A stretch of DNA of 64,000 bases from Ruegeria_C sp040830705 (lineage in GTDB: Bacteria; Pseudomonadota; Alphaproteobacteria; Rhodobacterales; Rhodobacteraceae), in assembly GCA_040830705.1 (NCBI GenBank), contig JBFOME010000008.1, positions 62,001 through 126,000 on the forward strand, given 5' to 3'. Positions 1 to 7,652 of the stretch are shown piece after piece. The notes under the pieces are model-generated. The model saw only the letters and a list, made by a program, of their open reading frames with translations. It ran no database searches and was not told where the DNA came from. The position numbers and the translations under genes are program-made. Numbering within the stretch: the first letter of the stretch is position 1; every line of letters begins with the position of its first letter.

Positions 1-711
1 AAGCAGTGCCCAGAAGATGTTCTGGGCCAGGTCTTTGACCGCAAAGAGCTGCTGGAACGCCTGCTCATCCGGCCAGTTGAAATACTCGATCGCCATGTCG
101 CGCAGTTCCGGGTCGCCAAAGAGCGACCAAATGTTGCGCCCTTCGGTCAGCAACCCGGCAAAGGCAAAGGCCGGGATCAAAACCGCTATCCCGATCAGAA
201 CCGGCAGGGCACCGTGCCACCACCGGGTCAACCTTAGCCAGAAATGCAACCCCATGCAGCCATGCACCCAGACCAGCAAGAGCAGCAGCGACTGATACCA
301 GACCGAGGGGTTGTTCCACATCAGCACGATCAGATAGCTCATCGTGTCATTGACCTCAAAAACCTCATGCGCAACACGCGTGAAGGTCAGATGGGATAGC
401 AATTGTAGCGGGATCAGCAGGCCCAAAATAACCTGCAACGCCTGCGGCCAGGACATGCGCAGGGTCCGGCGCGCGGCAAGATCATAGAGCGCGACTCCGA
501 TATGAACCAGAAAGGCCCCATAGATCACGGTCGACCCGATCGGATTGCGCGTTATGACTTGGCGGCCCGCCTGAAACGCATCCATCGCCTCGACCGAAAT
601 CAGACCCATGCCGATATTGAGGAAATGAAACAGGGCATAGGTGAACAGGACAAGGCCTGAGACGATCCGCGCCCGGACCAGCCAGTTCCCTTGCCATAAT
701 ACGTTGGCCAC
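1..711 (-). CDS. Partial: six-helix haem-type (SdhC-like) membrane anchor, probably N-terminus of a class III adenylate cyclase
   Basis: The gene runs off the left edge; 237 codons are visible without a stop. I chose the GTG at 711 because AGAGGAGG lies just upstream in the mRNA sense; it gives VANVLWQGNWLVRARIVSG. Hydrophobic helices fall at about residues 16-38, 60-80, 92-112, 125-160 and 165-190, with a sixth starting at the cut. Histidines sit in successive helices (ALFHFLN, FLVHIGVALYD, LLSHLTFTRVAHEV, WVHGCMGLHF), as in cytochrome b anchors of succinate dehydrogenase and fumarate reductase. From family knowledge, alphaproteobacteria carry such anchors fused to a 2Fe-2S domain and a class III cyclase (rhizobial CyaC type). 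The cyclase part lies outside the window, so that assignment is inference; a bare cytochrome b-like protein is the alternative. Confidence 0.6.
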   Translation of the reverse strand, partial: MANVLWQGNWLVRARIVSGLVLFTYALFHFLNIGMGLISVEAMDAFQAGRQVITRNPIGSTVIYGAFLVHIGVALYDLAARRTLRMSWPQALQVILGLLIPLQLLSHLTFTRVAHEVFEVNDTMSYLIVLMWNNPSVWYQSLLLLLVWVHGCMGLHFWLRLTRWWHGALPVLIGIAVLIPAFAFAGLLTEGRNIWSLFGDPELRDMAIEYFNWPDEQAFQQLFAVKDLAQNIFWALL

Positions 712-788
712 GCGGCCTCCTCTGGTTTCGAGATTGCAGACTGGGATGCCCCGGCATTGGGGTCAAGTCACAGCCGCGTGCTGTTCTG

Positions 789-1229
789 CTAAGGCCAGGT
801 TAGCACTGAGGCATCGGGATGTGACTGCACGATCTGCGGATCGAAGATCACAAGATGACTGAGTTCGGGGCGCGAGCGCGAGGAATAGAGCATTGCCTGC
901 ACGCCATTTGCGCGGGCGGTGTCGGAAAACGTCCAGGTAGGGGAGGGCGCGCCAGTGGCGCGGATATCCTGCCAGATGATCGATGCCTCGCGACTACCCC
1001 GCAGATCCGCCACATATTGGGCACGAATCAGAAGCGGCTGGATCAGCCGCGGCGCATCTTCGGGCGACATGTAGCGCTTGATCGCAACTGCGGTGCCCTC
1101 AGGCGTGAGCGAGGTGTAGATTGCCGCTTGACCTGAATGGTGAAAGCGTCCCTCGGGCGAAGTGACCGGGACCCGCGCATCCTGACCCGCAAAGGTCATG
1201 CGCCAGACGGTCCCGGTGAACGGGATCAT
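789..1229 (-). CDS. RES-domain protein (RES family NAD+ phosphorylase-like)
   Basis: A 146-residue protein whose ATG overlaps the trxB stop codon by 4 bases, so it is probably translated by coupling to trxB. The N-terminal VWRMTFAGQDARVPV, the central GRFHHSGQAAIYTSLTPEG and the C-terminal MLYSSRSRPELSHLVIFDP follow the RES layout (Arg, Glu, Ser). Known RES proteins are toxins degrading NAD+ and normally follow a Xre-type antitoxin gene. No antitoxin is present here: the neighbours are trxB and the cyclase-like gene. At the place where the family usually has Ala-Leu-Ala-Glu the protein reads AVAIKRY, so the conserved Glu looks replaced by Ile. The RES fold is fairly sure; toxin activity is not. 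The alternative is a housekeeping RES-fold protein conserved beside trxB. Confidence 0.7.
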   Translation of the reverse strand: MIPFTGTVWRMTFAGQDARVPVTSPEGRFHHSGQAAIYTSLTPEGTAVAIKRYMSPEDAPRLIQPLLIRAQYVADLRGSREASIIWQDIRATGAPSPTWTFSDTARANGVQAMLYSSRSRPELSHLVIFDPQIVQSHPDASVLTWP

Positions 1230-2167
1230 TCCTGTTCGGCCAGGAACCGCTCTGCATCCAGCGCGGCCATACAGCCCATCCCTGCGCTGGTGACGGCTTG
1301 CCTGTAGACATGGTCTGTCAGGTCGCCCGCCGCAAAGACGCCCGGCACCGATGTTTCGGTCGTGCCCGGTTTGGTCACCACATACCCACCCATATGGGTG
1401 TCGAGTTGATCAATCACCAACTCGTTGGCAGGCGCGTGGCCGATGGCAACAAAGACGCCTTTGCAGGGAATCTCGGTGATCTCACCGGTCTGGACGTTCT
1501 TGACCTTCACGCCTTCGACACCCAGTGGCGCGTCGGTACCGGTCACCTCTTCCAACTGGTGGAACCAGAGCGGTTCGATCTTTTCGTTCTTGAACAAGCG
1601 CTCTTGCAGGATCTTTTCGGCGCGCAGCTCGTCGCGGCGGTGGATCAGTGTAACTTTGCTGGCAAAGTTGGTCAGAAACAGCGCCTCTTCCACGGCGGTG
1701 TTGCCGCCGCCAATCACGACAATTTCCTGCCCGCGATAGAAGAAACCGTCACAGGTTGCGCAGGCAGACACGCCAAAACCCTTGAACTTCTCTTCCGAGG
1801 GCAACCCGAGCCACTTGGCGCGCGCGCCGGTGGCCAGAATGACGGCGTCGGCCGTATAGATCGTGCCGCTGTCGCCTTTCGCGGTGAAGGGGCGCTGGTT
1901 CAGGTCGAGATCGCTGATGATGTCGCCGATCACCTCGCAACCCATCGCCTTGGCGTGCGCCTCCATCCGGACCATCAGGTCGGGGCCCTGTACCTCGGTA
2001 TCGCCGGGCCAGTTCTCGACCTCCGTGGTGGTGGTCAACTGGCCGCCTGGTTCGATGCCCTGAACCAGAATGGGCTCCAGCATCGCGCGGCTGGCATAGA
2101 CGGCGGCGGTATAGCCCGCCGGCCCGGATCCGATGATAAGAACCTTGGTGTGACGTGTGTCGGCCAT
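1226..2167 (-). CDS. trxB: Thioredoxin reductase (NADPH)
   Basis: Reduces thioredoxin with NADPH through FAD and a redox-active disulfide in the cytoplasm. The protein has 313 residues, normal for the low-molecular-weight enzyme. An FAD-binding GSGPAGYTAA lies at residues 13-22, the active-site CATC at 136-139, an NADPH-binding GGGNTAVEEA in the middle, and a C-terminal FAD motif VFAAGDLTDH. The start MADTRHTKVL at 2167 is chosen because the 50 residues before it in the open frame are not part of the fold. It is divergent from the Lrp-type gene at 2395 and forms an operon with the RES gene through a 4-base overlap. A possible promoter on the minus strand is TTTAAG/TATATG around 2215-2243, only weakly matching consensus. 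Confidence 0.95.
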   Translation of the reverse strand: MADTRHTKVLIIGSGPAGYTAAVYASRAMLEPILVQGIEPGGQLTTTTEVENWPGDTEVQGPDLMVRMEAHAKAMGCEVIGDIISDLDLNQRPFTAKGDSGTIYTADAVILATGARAKWLGLPSEEKFKGFGVSACATCDGFFYRGQEIVVIGGGNTAVEEALFLTNFASKVTLIHRRDELRAEKILQERLFKNEKIEPLWFHQLEEVTGTDAPLGVEGVKVKNVQTGEITEIPCKGVFVAIGHAPANELVIDQLDTHMGGYVVTKPGTTETSVPGVFAAGDLTDHVYRQAVTSAGMGCMAALDAERFLAEQE

Positions 2168-2340
2168 GGGAACCCCGTATTGATGGATGGCAGGAGCGCC
2201 ATCTTCGGAGGATGCATATAGCGACGCGCCACCCCGGCTTAAACCCCTTATCTGCAAAGCTGCCTTGCAGCTGGCACCAGGGCTTGAGCCTGCCCCGGCT
2301 GTTGTTGCGATTAACAAAATTGCGCCGCGGCGAAATATTA

Positions 2341-2368
2341 TTGCTCATCTTAATGTGGCTGATATAAC
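2341..2368 (+). promoter_or_regulatory. Candidate sigma-70 promoter of the Lrp-type gene
   Basis: TTGCTC at 2341-2346 and TATAAC at 2363-2368 are separated by 16 bases, and the Lrp gene starts 27 bases further on. The intergenic region is strikingly AT-rich (AAATATTATT, TTAACAAAATT), as expected for a region where an Lrp-family protein might bind its own and the trxB promoter. Assigned by eye only. Confidence 0.5.
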
Positions 2369-2394
2369 AACCGCAAAAATGGGCGGAGAATTTT

Positions 2395-2895
2395 ATGGTC
2401 GCGACCCGACTCGATCCGATCGACAGAAAGATACTGGCCGAACTGCAGGCAGATGGCCGAATGACAAATGTGGAACTGGCCAAGCGTGTCGGCATCTCGG
2501 CCCCGCCCTGTCTGCGACGGGTGCGTTCGCTGGAAGAGGCGGGATATATTCACGGTTACCACGCGGATGTGAATGCCCGCGAGCTGGGGTTCGAAGTGCA
2601 GGTCTTTGCAATGGTTGGGTTGGAAAGCCAGGCCGAGGTTGAGTTGACGGCCTTTGAGGAAACCTGCCGCAACTGGCCGTTGGTCCGTGAGTGCCACATG
2701 CTCAACGGCGAGGTCGATTTCATTCTGAAATGCGTGGCGCCCGACCTGAGCAGTTTTCAGAGCTTCCTGACCGGCGAGTTGCTGTCCACACCCAATGTCG
2801 CCAGCGTTAAGACTTCTCTGGTTATTCGCGGCGCAAAAGACGAACCCGGCGTGCCTTTCGACGTGCTTGAGGATCGCCTGAACCGGACCGCTTGA
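2395..2895 (+). CDS. Lrp/AsnC family transcriptional regulator
   Basis: A 166-residue regulator. The N-terminal winged helix-turn-helix spans about residues 5-60 (LDPIDRKILAELQADGR, then ELAKRVGISAPPCLRRVRSL). The C-terminal RAM/AsnC ligand-binding domain follows (VQVFAMVGLE, VRECHMLNGEVDFILKCVA). Length is typical (150-170). GGCGGAG precedes the ATG by 8 bases. It is divergent from trxB, an arrangement I recall from other Rhodobacteraceae, which suggests it may sense an amino acid and control itself and perhaps trxB. Effector and targets cannot be read from sequence. Confidence 0.9.
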   Translation: MVATRLDPIDRKILAELQADGRMTNVELAKRVGISAPPCLRRVRSLEEAGYIHGYHADVNARELGFEVQVFAMVGLESQAEVELTAFEETCRNWPLVRECHMLNGEVDFILKCVAPDLSSFQSFLTGELLSTPNVASVKTSLVIRGAKDEPGVPFDVLEDRLNRTA

Positions 2896-2980
2896 GCGCG
2901 ATCTGTTCGTCCGTGGTAATGGTCGAGGGCAGGCTGGCGCAGGTCACCATGCTGATCAGCCACCAAATCATCAATTTCAT
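2822..2980 (-). CDS. Possible small lipoprotein-like ORF (52 aa), unrecognised
   Basis: An open frame begins 9 bases after the stop of the Hint-domain gene, with TGAGG 6 bases before its ATG. Its start, MKLMIWWLISMVTCASLPST, looks like a signal peptide ending in a lipobox (MVTC). The last 74 bases run antisense through the 3' end of the Lrp gene, where the peptide becomes a low-complexity basic tail that may be a shadow. It could be a real small envelope protein in an operon with the Hint gene, or chance. No family recognised. Confidence 0.25.
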   Translation of the reverse strand: MKLMIWWLISMVTCASLPSTITTDEQIALKRSGSGDPQARRKARRVRLLRRE

Positions 2981-2988
2981 GCTGGACC

Positions 2989-3771
2989 TCAAACACCGAT
3001 GGCGTCGTACTGCCCATCTCCGGCGCGCGGCAGTATCTGCGGCCCGAAATCGGTCAATTTCTCGACATGTGCGAAGAGGTTCAGATAAAGCGATCGCATG
3101 GCGTGGCTCATGATCCGCACCGCCTGGATGCCAGGGTGGTAGGTTTCGAACTGCAACCCGTCCACCTTGATGACTGAATGACGCTTCAGGCACAGGTGGA
3201 AGACTTCGACCGGGGTTGGAGGAGAGGTTTCAACCACGTTGTTGCCGTCCACGAATTCCTTGATCGGTGTCAGGATCTGATCCCCGGCGCACAGGCTTTG
3301 CAAATGTCCGGGTGTAGCCAGAAGCCGCGCCGCTGGCCCCACGATCACTCCGGACATGGGGCGTTGCATGCCAAAGCTGTCGGCCATGATCCGGGTCAGG
3401 CTTTGCACCCGGCCTTTCGGGTCGGGACGACCCGGAATCAGAGTTGTCGAGCCTTTCCAGAGCAGTTCCTGCGCCGAGCCGTCCTGCACGATCAGGCGGT
3501 CGCCGGGCAGCAGATCCTCAATGGCCATCGGCCCCATATCGGTTTCCACCAGTGAGCCACGTGAGAAAGCGCAGAACGCTTCTTCAAACAGTGGCAGCGC
3601 TGGTGCGATATGGCGCGTTTGGGCAATGTCATTCTTGCCGATCAGGGCGCTTACTTCGTAGCGCCGCAATTGTGGTTTGGACCGGCTTTGCAGCTTGGCC
3701 GGATCCTCTAGCAGTTTGCCGGTTTCGACAGCATTCCGCGCCGCTCGAGCTAGCGAGTGGGGGATAGTCAT
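2989..3771 (-). CDS. Hint-domain (Hedgehog/intein-type, Hint_2) protein
   Basis: A 260-residue protein. After a roughly 65-residue N-terminal region the Hint_2 core begins near residue 67 (CAFSRGSLVETDMGPMAIED), followed by LLPGDRLIVQDG and a C-terminal FHLCLKRHSVIKVDGLQFET. Hint_2 proteins are abundant in Rhodobacteraceae, often attached to secreted calcium-binding proteins; this one stands alone with no signal peptide or repeats. In splicing-competent Hint domains a Cys sits four residues before the conserved Gly (C-F-x-x-G-T). Here that place is Ala68, with Cys67 one residue too early, so autoprocessing is doubtful. Its function is unknown. Confidence 0.8.
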   Translation of the reverse strand: MTIPHSLARAARNAVETGKLLEDPAKLQSRSKPQLRRYEVSALIGKNDIAQTRHIAPALPLFEEAFCAFSRGSLVETDMGPMAIEDLLPGDRLIVQDGSAQELLWKGSTTLIPGRPDPKGRVQSLTRIMADSFGMQRPMSGVIVGPAARLLATPGHLQSLCAGDQILTPIKEFVDGNNVVETSPPTPVEVFHLCLKRHSVIKVDGLQFETYHPGIQAVRIMSHAMRSLYLNLFAHVEKLTDFGPQILPRAGDGQYDAIGV

Positions 3772-4109
3772 ACCTATTCAACCCTCTTCATACATGTCAG
3801 CTCTGTGTCGGCCCCAGTCGATGACGTCAGAGTGACTCGGTTCTAATTGTTTTTGCCCCCAAAAACTGCCGTCTGGCCGCGCCGCTCCCAAGCCTCGTTC
3901 CCCAATCTGCGCCCATCCAGCAAACGATCCCCTTGACCCCCAACGGAACCGCCTCGATGCGAAAGGATGAAATCCTTCCGGTCTTCTTTGCTGCCCAAAC
4001 CCGCCTCGCCGTTAAGCGAGGCGGGCTCTTGTCCCCGGCCGGTCAGGGGCAGCGTCCGGCACCGGGTTCTCTGGGTAAGCTGCGTGAACTCACCCGCATT
4101 CCGTTACGC
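3772..4109. other. Intergenic stretch with stem-loops and no convincing gene
   Basis: Between the Hint gene start and the small ORF at 4110-4256. It holds a short inverted repeat AAGGAT-GAA-ATCCTT at 3963-3977 and a 10-bp perfect hairpin at 4000-4025. Open frames crossing it on the plus strand have an arginine- and proline-rich composition typical of non-coding high-G+C DNA. A structured small RNA is possible, but I see no clear promoter. Confidence 0.4.
4000..4025 (-). terminator. Strong GC hairpin, candidate terminator downstream of the 48-aa ORF
   Basis: CCCGCCTCGC (4000-4009) pairs perfectly with GCGAGGCGGG (4016-4025) around the loop CGTTAA. On the minus strand it lies about 85 bases beyond the small ORF's stop and is followed by TTTGGG; on the plus strand by CTCTTG. 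The T-tract is short both ways, so it may be a weak bidirectional terminator or part of a structured RNA. Confidence 0.45.
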
Positions 4110-4256
4110 TCAGCACCTCTTGCGCGTCTCAAACCCGCTTTCACCGCGGCGCGCGATCATTTGGGCGCGGCGTGCGCCGCGAGCCCAAGGCATCTGAACT
4201 TTTCGGGCAGACACAGCAGAAATCGTCAAAGCGATATTACGTCCCTTGGGTTTCAT
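4110..4256 (-). CDS. Small basic protein (48 aa), unrecognised
   Basis: The ATG at 4256 is preceded by GGGAGAG about 7 bases upstream, and the frame runs 48 codons to TGA. The peptide begins MKPKGRNIALTISAVSARKV and continues QMPWARGARRAQMIARRGES. It is very rich in Arg and Lys, has one Trp, and no membrane segment. The charge suggests RNA or DNA binding, but that is inference. It stands alone between the Hint gene and the pgeF operon, on the same strand as both, with a strong hairpin downstream. I do not recognise a family. The good ribosome site and a coding-like choice of residues support it; short length and GC-rich DNA argue for caution. Confidence 0.45.
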   Translation of the reverse strand: MKPKGRNIALTISAVSARKVQMPWARGARRAQMIARRGESGFETRKRC

Positions 4257-4527
4257 CCTTGTCTCTCCCGATTTCGTTGGTGGTACCGGTCTGGCGCCAC
4301 CTGTTCGATAGGATCAATTTGGCAGTTGTTTGGGGCGGCGATTGGGCTGATCCGGGGAAAATAAGGGACCGATCCGCGCATCGCTGAGTTCAGGGCCAGA
4401 TAGCTGACTTGCCCGGTTCAGCATTGAAATTGCGCGATAAAAAACCGTTCCGGGTCACTTCGATGGGCGGGGAGAGGTCCAGCTTCGGCCACATTTGTGA
4501 CACGCCAGGGGCCGCTTGCGAATGCGA

Positions 4528-5283
4528 TCAGAGGCGGATGGCAGAGATCAGCCGGCCGTAATCGGCCTCTTTGGAATGGGTGCTGCGGCGATAAGAATAG
4601 AATCGCCCGGCATCCGAATAGGTGCAGTGCCGCGTCCATGCCGCATCGCCTACACCTGCGCGGCGCAAGCGGTGCAGGCCAAACGCGGGCAGGTCGAATT
4701 GCATACGGTCGCCCTGACCATTGGCAAAGAACCGCGCGTTTTCAGGATCGTCCTGCATGAAGTCGTCGAACAGGTCTGGACCCACCTCATAGGCGCGCTG
4801 AGAGATCGAGGGGCCAATCACAGCGACTGTGCGGGACCGCTCTGCGCCAAGCCGCTCCATGGCGTCCAGTGTTGCCTCCAGCACGCCAGATAGTGCGCCG
4901 CGCCATCCAGCATGTGCCGCACCGATCACGCCTGCCTTAGCGTCGGCGAAAAGGACCGGCTGGCAATCGGCGGTGAGGATCGACAGGGCAAGGCCCGGTG
5001 TCGCAGTTACAATGGCATCAGCTCTGGGCCGTTCGGGCAGAGGTGCGTCAACGAATACCACATCCGGCGAATGCACCTGATGCACGCCGACCAGATGCGT
5101 ATCCGCCACATTCAGGGCTTGCGCCACGCGCTGGCGGTTGATTGCCACCGCTTCGCGCTGGTCCGACGACCCTATGCCGCAATTCAGTCCCGAAAATACA
5201 CCGGATGAGGCACCACCCCGGCGGGTGAAGAACCCATGGCGAACAGGGGACAATTCGTCGGAGGTCAGAATTTCCAGTGTCAT
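4528..5283 (-). CDS. pgeF: Peptidoglycan editing factor PgeF (laccase-domain / YfiH family)
   Basis: A 251-residue member of the YfiH/multicopper polyphenol oxidase family. The conserved metal-site and catalytic region is present: VHQVHSPDVV, ILTADCQPVLFAD with its Cys, GVIGAAHAGWRGALSG with its His, and the C-terminal FYSYRRSTHSKE. Known members remove misincorporated residues from peptidoglycan precursors or act as purine nucleoside/phenol-active enzymes in the cytoplasm. The start MTLEILTSDEL at 5283 overlaps the upstream methyltransferase stop by 4 bases; the 72 residues before it in the open frame are read-through of that gene. It is the last gene of lgt-midA-pgeF, so all three are probably co-transcribed. 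Confidence 0.88.
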   Translation of the reverse strand: MTLEILTSDELSPVRHGFFTRRGGASSGVFSGLNCGIGSSDQREAVAINRQRVAQALNVADTHLVGVHQVHSPDVVFVDAPLPERPRADAIVTATPGLALSILTADCQPVLFADAKAGVIGAAHAGWRGALSGVLEATLDAMERLGAERSRTVAVIGPSISQRAYEVGPDLFDDFMQDDPENARFFANGQGDRMQFDLPAFGLHRLRRAGVGDAAWTRHCTYSDAGRFYSYRRSTHSKEADYGRLISAIRL

Positions 5284-6347
5284 GCTTCCAGCCCGGGTGG
5301 AGGGTTCGCGACAGCCGGGTAGAGGCCCAGCACCTTGAACAGGTTTCCCATTTCCTCGGGATGCGTCAACCGGCGATGCGCCGAGAGCAGCGAGTCGAGT
5401 TGCGATCCGCTCAAACCGGTGGCTAGAGCCTGGGCGCGGTCGGCGATCCCGAGCCGTTCCAGAAAAACGCCTTGCGGGGTCAGGCGTGTATGGGCGCAAC
5501 CGGCCTGACTGGCTGATTGAGCCAGCGCCTCGAAATCCACATGTGCAGTCAGGTCGGCCTGCCCAGGGGCATCCAGTGGATCGGCTTTCTCATGGTTGTG
5601 AACCGCCTGCAGCGTATCGCCCAGCGAGTGCCAGTCGCCGTAATCGACCAGCAGCGCCGCGCCGCCATGCGCCGCGATTCGCCCGGCGATGCCCGCGACG
5701 ACCGGCGAGGCAGGATCGCAAAGCTCCACCAGATCGCCTTGTCGGGTGTCTTCAAGACGATGCGCCAGCCCGGGCTGAGGGGCCTCGGCCCCCAATCCAA
5801 AAGCCAGTGTCTGATCCTGCACGCCGATCAGGCGTTCGCGCCATCCGGACGCCGCGCGGACGAATTGTCGGATCGGCAGCGCGTCAAAGAACTCATTGGC
5901 AATCAGAAAGAGCGGCGCGTCGGGTAGGGCGTCGACCTGGTCCACCCAACGCGCGCCTGCCGATGCCAGATTGCTGGCCTGAATTTGGCGCAAGGTCAGC
6001 GAGGCCTCAACCAGAACGATCTGCGCTGCGGCATGAAACCCTGGAACCCGCTGGGTGGCGCGAAGCAGATCAGCCATCAAGGTACCGCGTCCGGGGCCAA
6101 GCTCTGCCAGGGCGAACGGGTTGGGCTGACCCTGATCCATCCATGCCTGCGCAAGAGACAGGCCCAACAACTCGCCGAACATCTGGCTGATTTCTGGTGC
6201 GGTGACGAAATCGCCCTTGGCACCGAATGGATCGCGGGTGGCGTAATAGCCGAATTCGGGGTGCAACAGGCAGTCCGACATATAGTCAGCCACGGTCAGC
6301 GGCCCGGTCTGACTGATCCTTTCGAACAGCAGCGCGCGCAGGTTCAT
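5280..6347 (-). CDS. MidA/NDUFAF7-type SAM-dependent methyltransferase (COG1565)
   Basis: A 355-residue protein of the family whose mitochondrial member NDUFAF7 methylates an arginine of complex I. The N-terminus has MNLRALLFERISQTGPLTVA and YMSDCLLHPEFGYYATRDPF, then a SAM-binding ELGPGRGTLMADLLR near residue 100 and the family's FLIANEFFDALP. The start at 6347 overlaps the lgt stop by 4 bases; the earlier in-frame ATG lies inside lgt. Whether the bacterial protein modifies NuoD is inference from the eukaryotic homologue. Confidence 0.88.
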   Translation of the reverse strand: MNLRALLFERISQTGPLTVADYMSDCLLHPEFGYYATRDPFGAKGDFVTAPEISQMFGELLGLSLAQAWMDQGQPNPFALAELGPGRGTLMADLLRATQRVPGFHAAAQIVLVEASLTLRQIQASNLASAGARWVDQVDALPDAPLFLIANEFFDALPIRQFVRAASGWRERLIGVQDQTLAFGLGAEAPQPGLAHRLEDTRQGDLVELCDPASPVVAGIAGRIAAHGGAALLVDYGDWHSLGDTLQAVHNHEKADPLDAPGQADLTAHVDFEALAQSASQAGCAHTRLTPQGVFLERLGIADRAQALATGLSGSQLDSLLSAHRRLTHPEEMGNLFKVLGLYPAVANPPPGLEA

Positions 6348-7243
6348 GCCGGCGCGGCGCAAGAGGCGCGGCGCGCCCTCAGAATGAACCACAGCCCCAG
6401 CGCGATCATCGGCAGCGACAGGATTTGCCCCATGGTCAATCCATAGCCGCCCACATGCCAGGCCAGCCCCAGTGGATTGCCGGGCGAGACGAACTGCGCG
6501 TCGGGTTGGCGCATGAACTCAACGGCAAACCGGGCAAGACCATACCCGGCAAAGAACGTCCCCATGATCTGGCCGGATCGTTTGAGCGCCCCGCGCCGAT
6601 AAACCAGCCAGAGCAGAAGCGCCCCCAGAACCAGACCCTCAAGCGCGGCTTCATAAAGCTGCGAGGGGTGCCGGGCGCACAGCCCCTCAATACCCGGGCA
6701 TGTCTGCGCCGAGGCGCCCGGAAAAATCACGGCCCATGGCAACTCTGATGGGCGCCCCCAAAGCTCGGCATTGATGAAGTTTGCCAACCGGCCCAGCAAA
6801 AGCCCGGGCGGCACCGTATGAGCGATCAAGTCGCCAAGGGTCAGAACTGGAATGCCCCTCCGCGCCGCAAATAGCCAGGATGCGGTGACGACCCCCAACA
6901 TCCCACCGTGGAACGACATGCCGCCCTGCCAGACCATCAGAATCTCGATCGGGTGGGCCAAATAGTAGGCGGGTTCATAGAACAGGACAAAACCCAAACG
7001 CCCGCCCAGGATGACACCCAGAATGATCCATGTGATCAGGTCGTCCAGCTGCACGCGATCCAGTGGTGCGTTGTCACCCGGCCAGAGCGTCGGGCGCGCG
7101 ATGGCCATCCGCGCCAGCTGCCAGGCGATCAGGATGCCGACAATATAAGCCAGCGCATACCAGCGCAGCGCAAAGTCGATGCCAAGGAGCGAGATCGTGA
7201 AAATCTCGGGCGAGAAATCCGGGAAGGTAAGAACAGCCTGCAT
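6344..7243 (-). CDS. lgt: Prolipoprotein diacylglyceryl transferase
   Basis: An inner-membrane enzyme that transfers diacylglycerol from phosphatidylglycerol to the lipobox Cys of prolipoproteins, the first step of lipoprotein maturation. The 299 residues include about seven membrane helices. The signature parts are SFHGGMLGVV (the HGGL-type motif) and the Lgt signature GRLANFINAELWGR, with a C-terminal FAVEFMRQPD. Length is normal. First gene of an operon with the MidA-type methyltransferase and pgeF, each joined by a 4-base overlap, and divergent from the UbiK-like gene at 7340. Confidence 0.95.
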   Translation of the reverse strand: MQAVLTFPDFSPEIFTISLLGIDFALRWYALAYIVGILIAWQLARMAIARPTLWPGDNAPLDRVQLDDLITWIILGVILGGRLGFVLFYEPAYYLAHPIEILMVWQGGMSFHGGMLGVVTASWLFAARRGIPVLTLGDLIAHTVPPGLLLGRLANFINAELWGRPSELPWAVIFPGASAQTCPGIEGLCARHPSQLYEAALEGLVLGALLLWLVYRRGALKRSGQIMGTFFAGYGLARFAVEFMRQPDAQFVSPGNPLGLAWHVGGYGLTMGQILSLPMIALGLWFILRARRASCAAPA

Positions 7244-7339
7244 GGCGCTTCAATGCTCACGAGGAACCGGGCAAGTCAACCTTGAGACACGGCGCAATCT
7301 TGCCCATATAGAGGGCAACCGAGAAACCGGAGAAATAAT

Positions 7340-7588
7340 ATGCAAAGCCGCAACAAAGTACTCGACGATATTTCGCAACTGATGACCAACGCGATGGGTG
7401 TGGCGCAAGGTGCGAAGGAGGAGGCCGAAACCGCGATGAAGTCGATGATCGACCGCTGGCTGGCCGACCGAGACTTCGTCACGCGCGAGGAATTCGATGC
7501 CGTGCGTGCCATGGCACAGAAGGCCCGCGAAGAGAACGAAGCGCTGGCCGCTCGGATTGCCGCATTGGAAGAAAAACAGGGCGATTGA
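7340..7588 (+). CDS. UbiK-like accessory factor (BMFP domain)
   Basis: An 82-residue, almost entirely helical protein. An N-terminal amphipathic helix (VLDDISQLMTNAMGVAQGAK) is followed by EFDAVRAMAQKAREENEALA and a C-terminal heptad-like coil ending AARIAALEEKQGD. This matches the BMFP/DUF526 family, whose enterobacterial member UbiK assists ubiquinone synthesis with UbiJ and which trimerises through the C-terminal coil. AGAAATAAT precedes the ATG, a weak ribosome site. It is divergent from lgt and ends 27 bases before a clear terminator, so it is probably monocistronic. Confidence 0.8.
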   Translation: MQSRNKVLDDISQLMTNAMGVAQGAKEEAETAMKSMIDRWLADRDFVTREEFDAVRAMAQKAREENEALAARIAALEEKQGD

Positions 7589-7615
7589 CGTAATATCGCA
7601 GGCAGAGCACGTCAG

Positions 7616-7652
7616 AGGCGCGCGATGTATCATGCATCGCCGCGCCTTTTTT
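7616..7652 (+). terminator. Rho-independent terminator after the UbiK-like gene
   Basis: AGGCGCG (7616-7622) pairs with CGCGCCT (7641-7647), and the stem continues with CGATG pairing to CATCG around a short loop, with one bulged C. The stem runs straight into TTTTTT. Confidence 0.85.

Noticed and set aside
789..1229. A complete RES-Xre toxin-antitoxin pair
   Set aside because: No Xre-type or other antitoxin ORF lies on either side; the neighbours are trxB and a membrane protein.
1298..2221. 307-residue plus-strand frame antisense to trxB
   Set aside because: Fully overlaps the certain trxB gene and has shadow-like composition.
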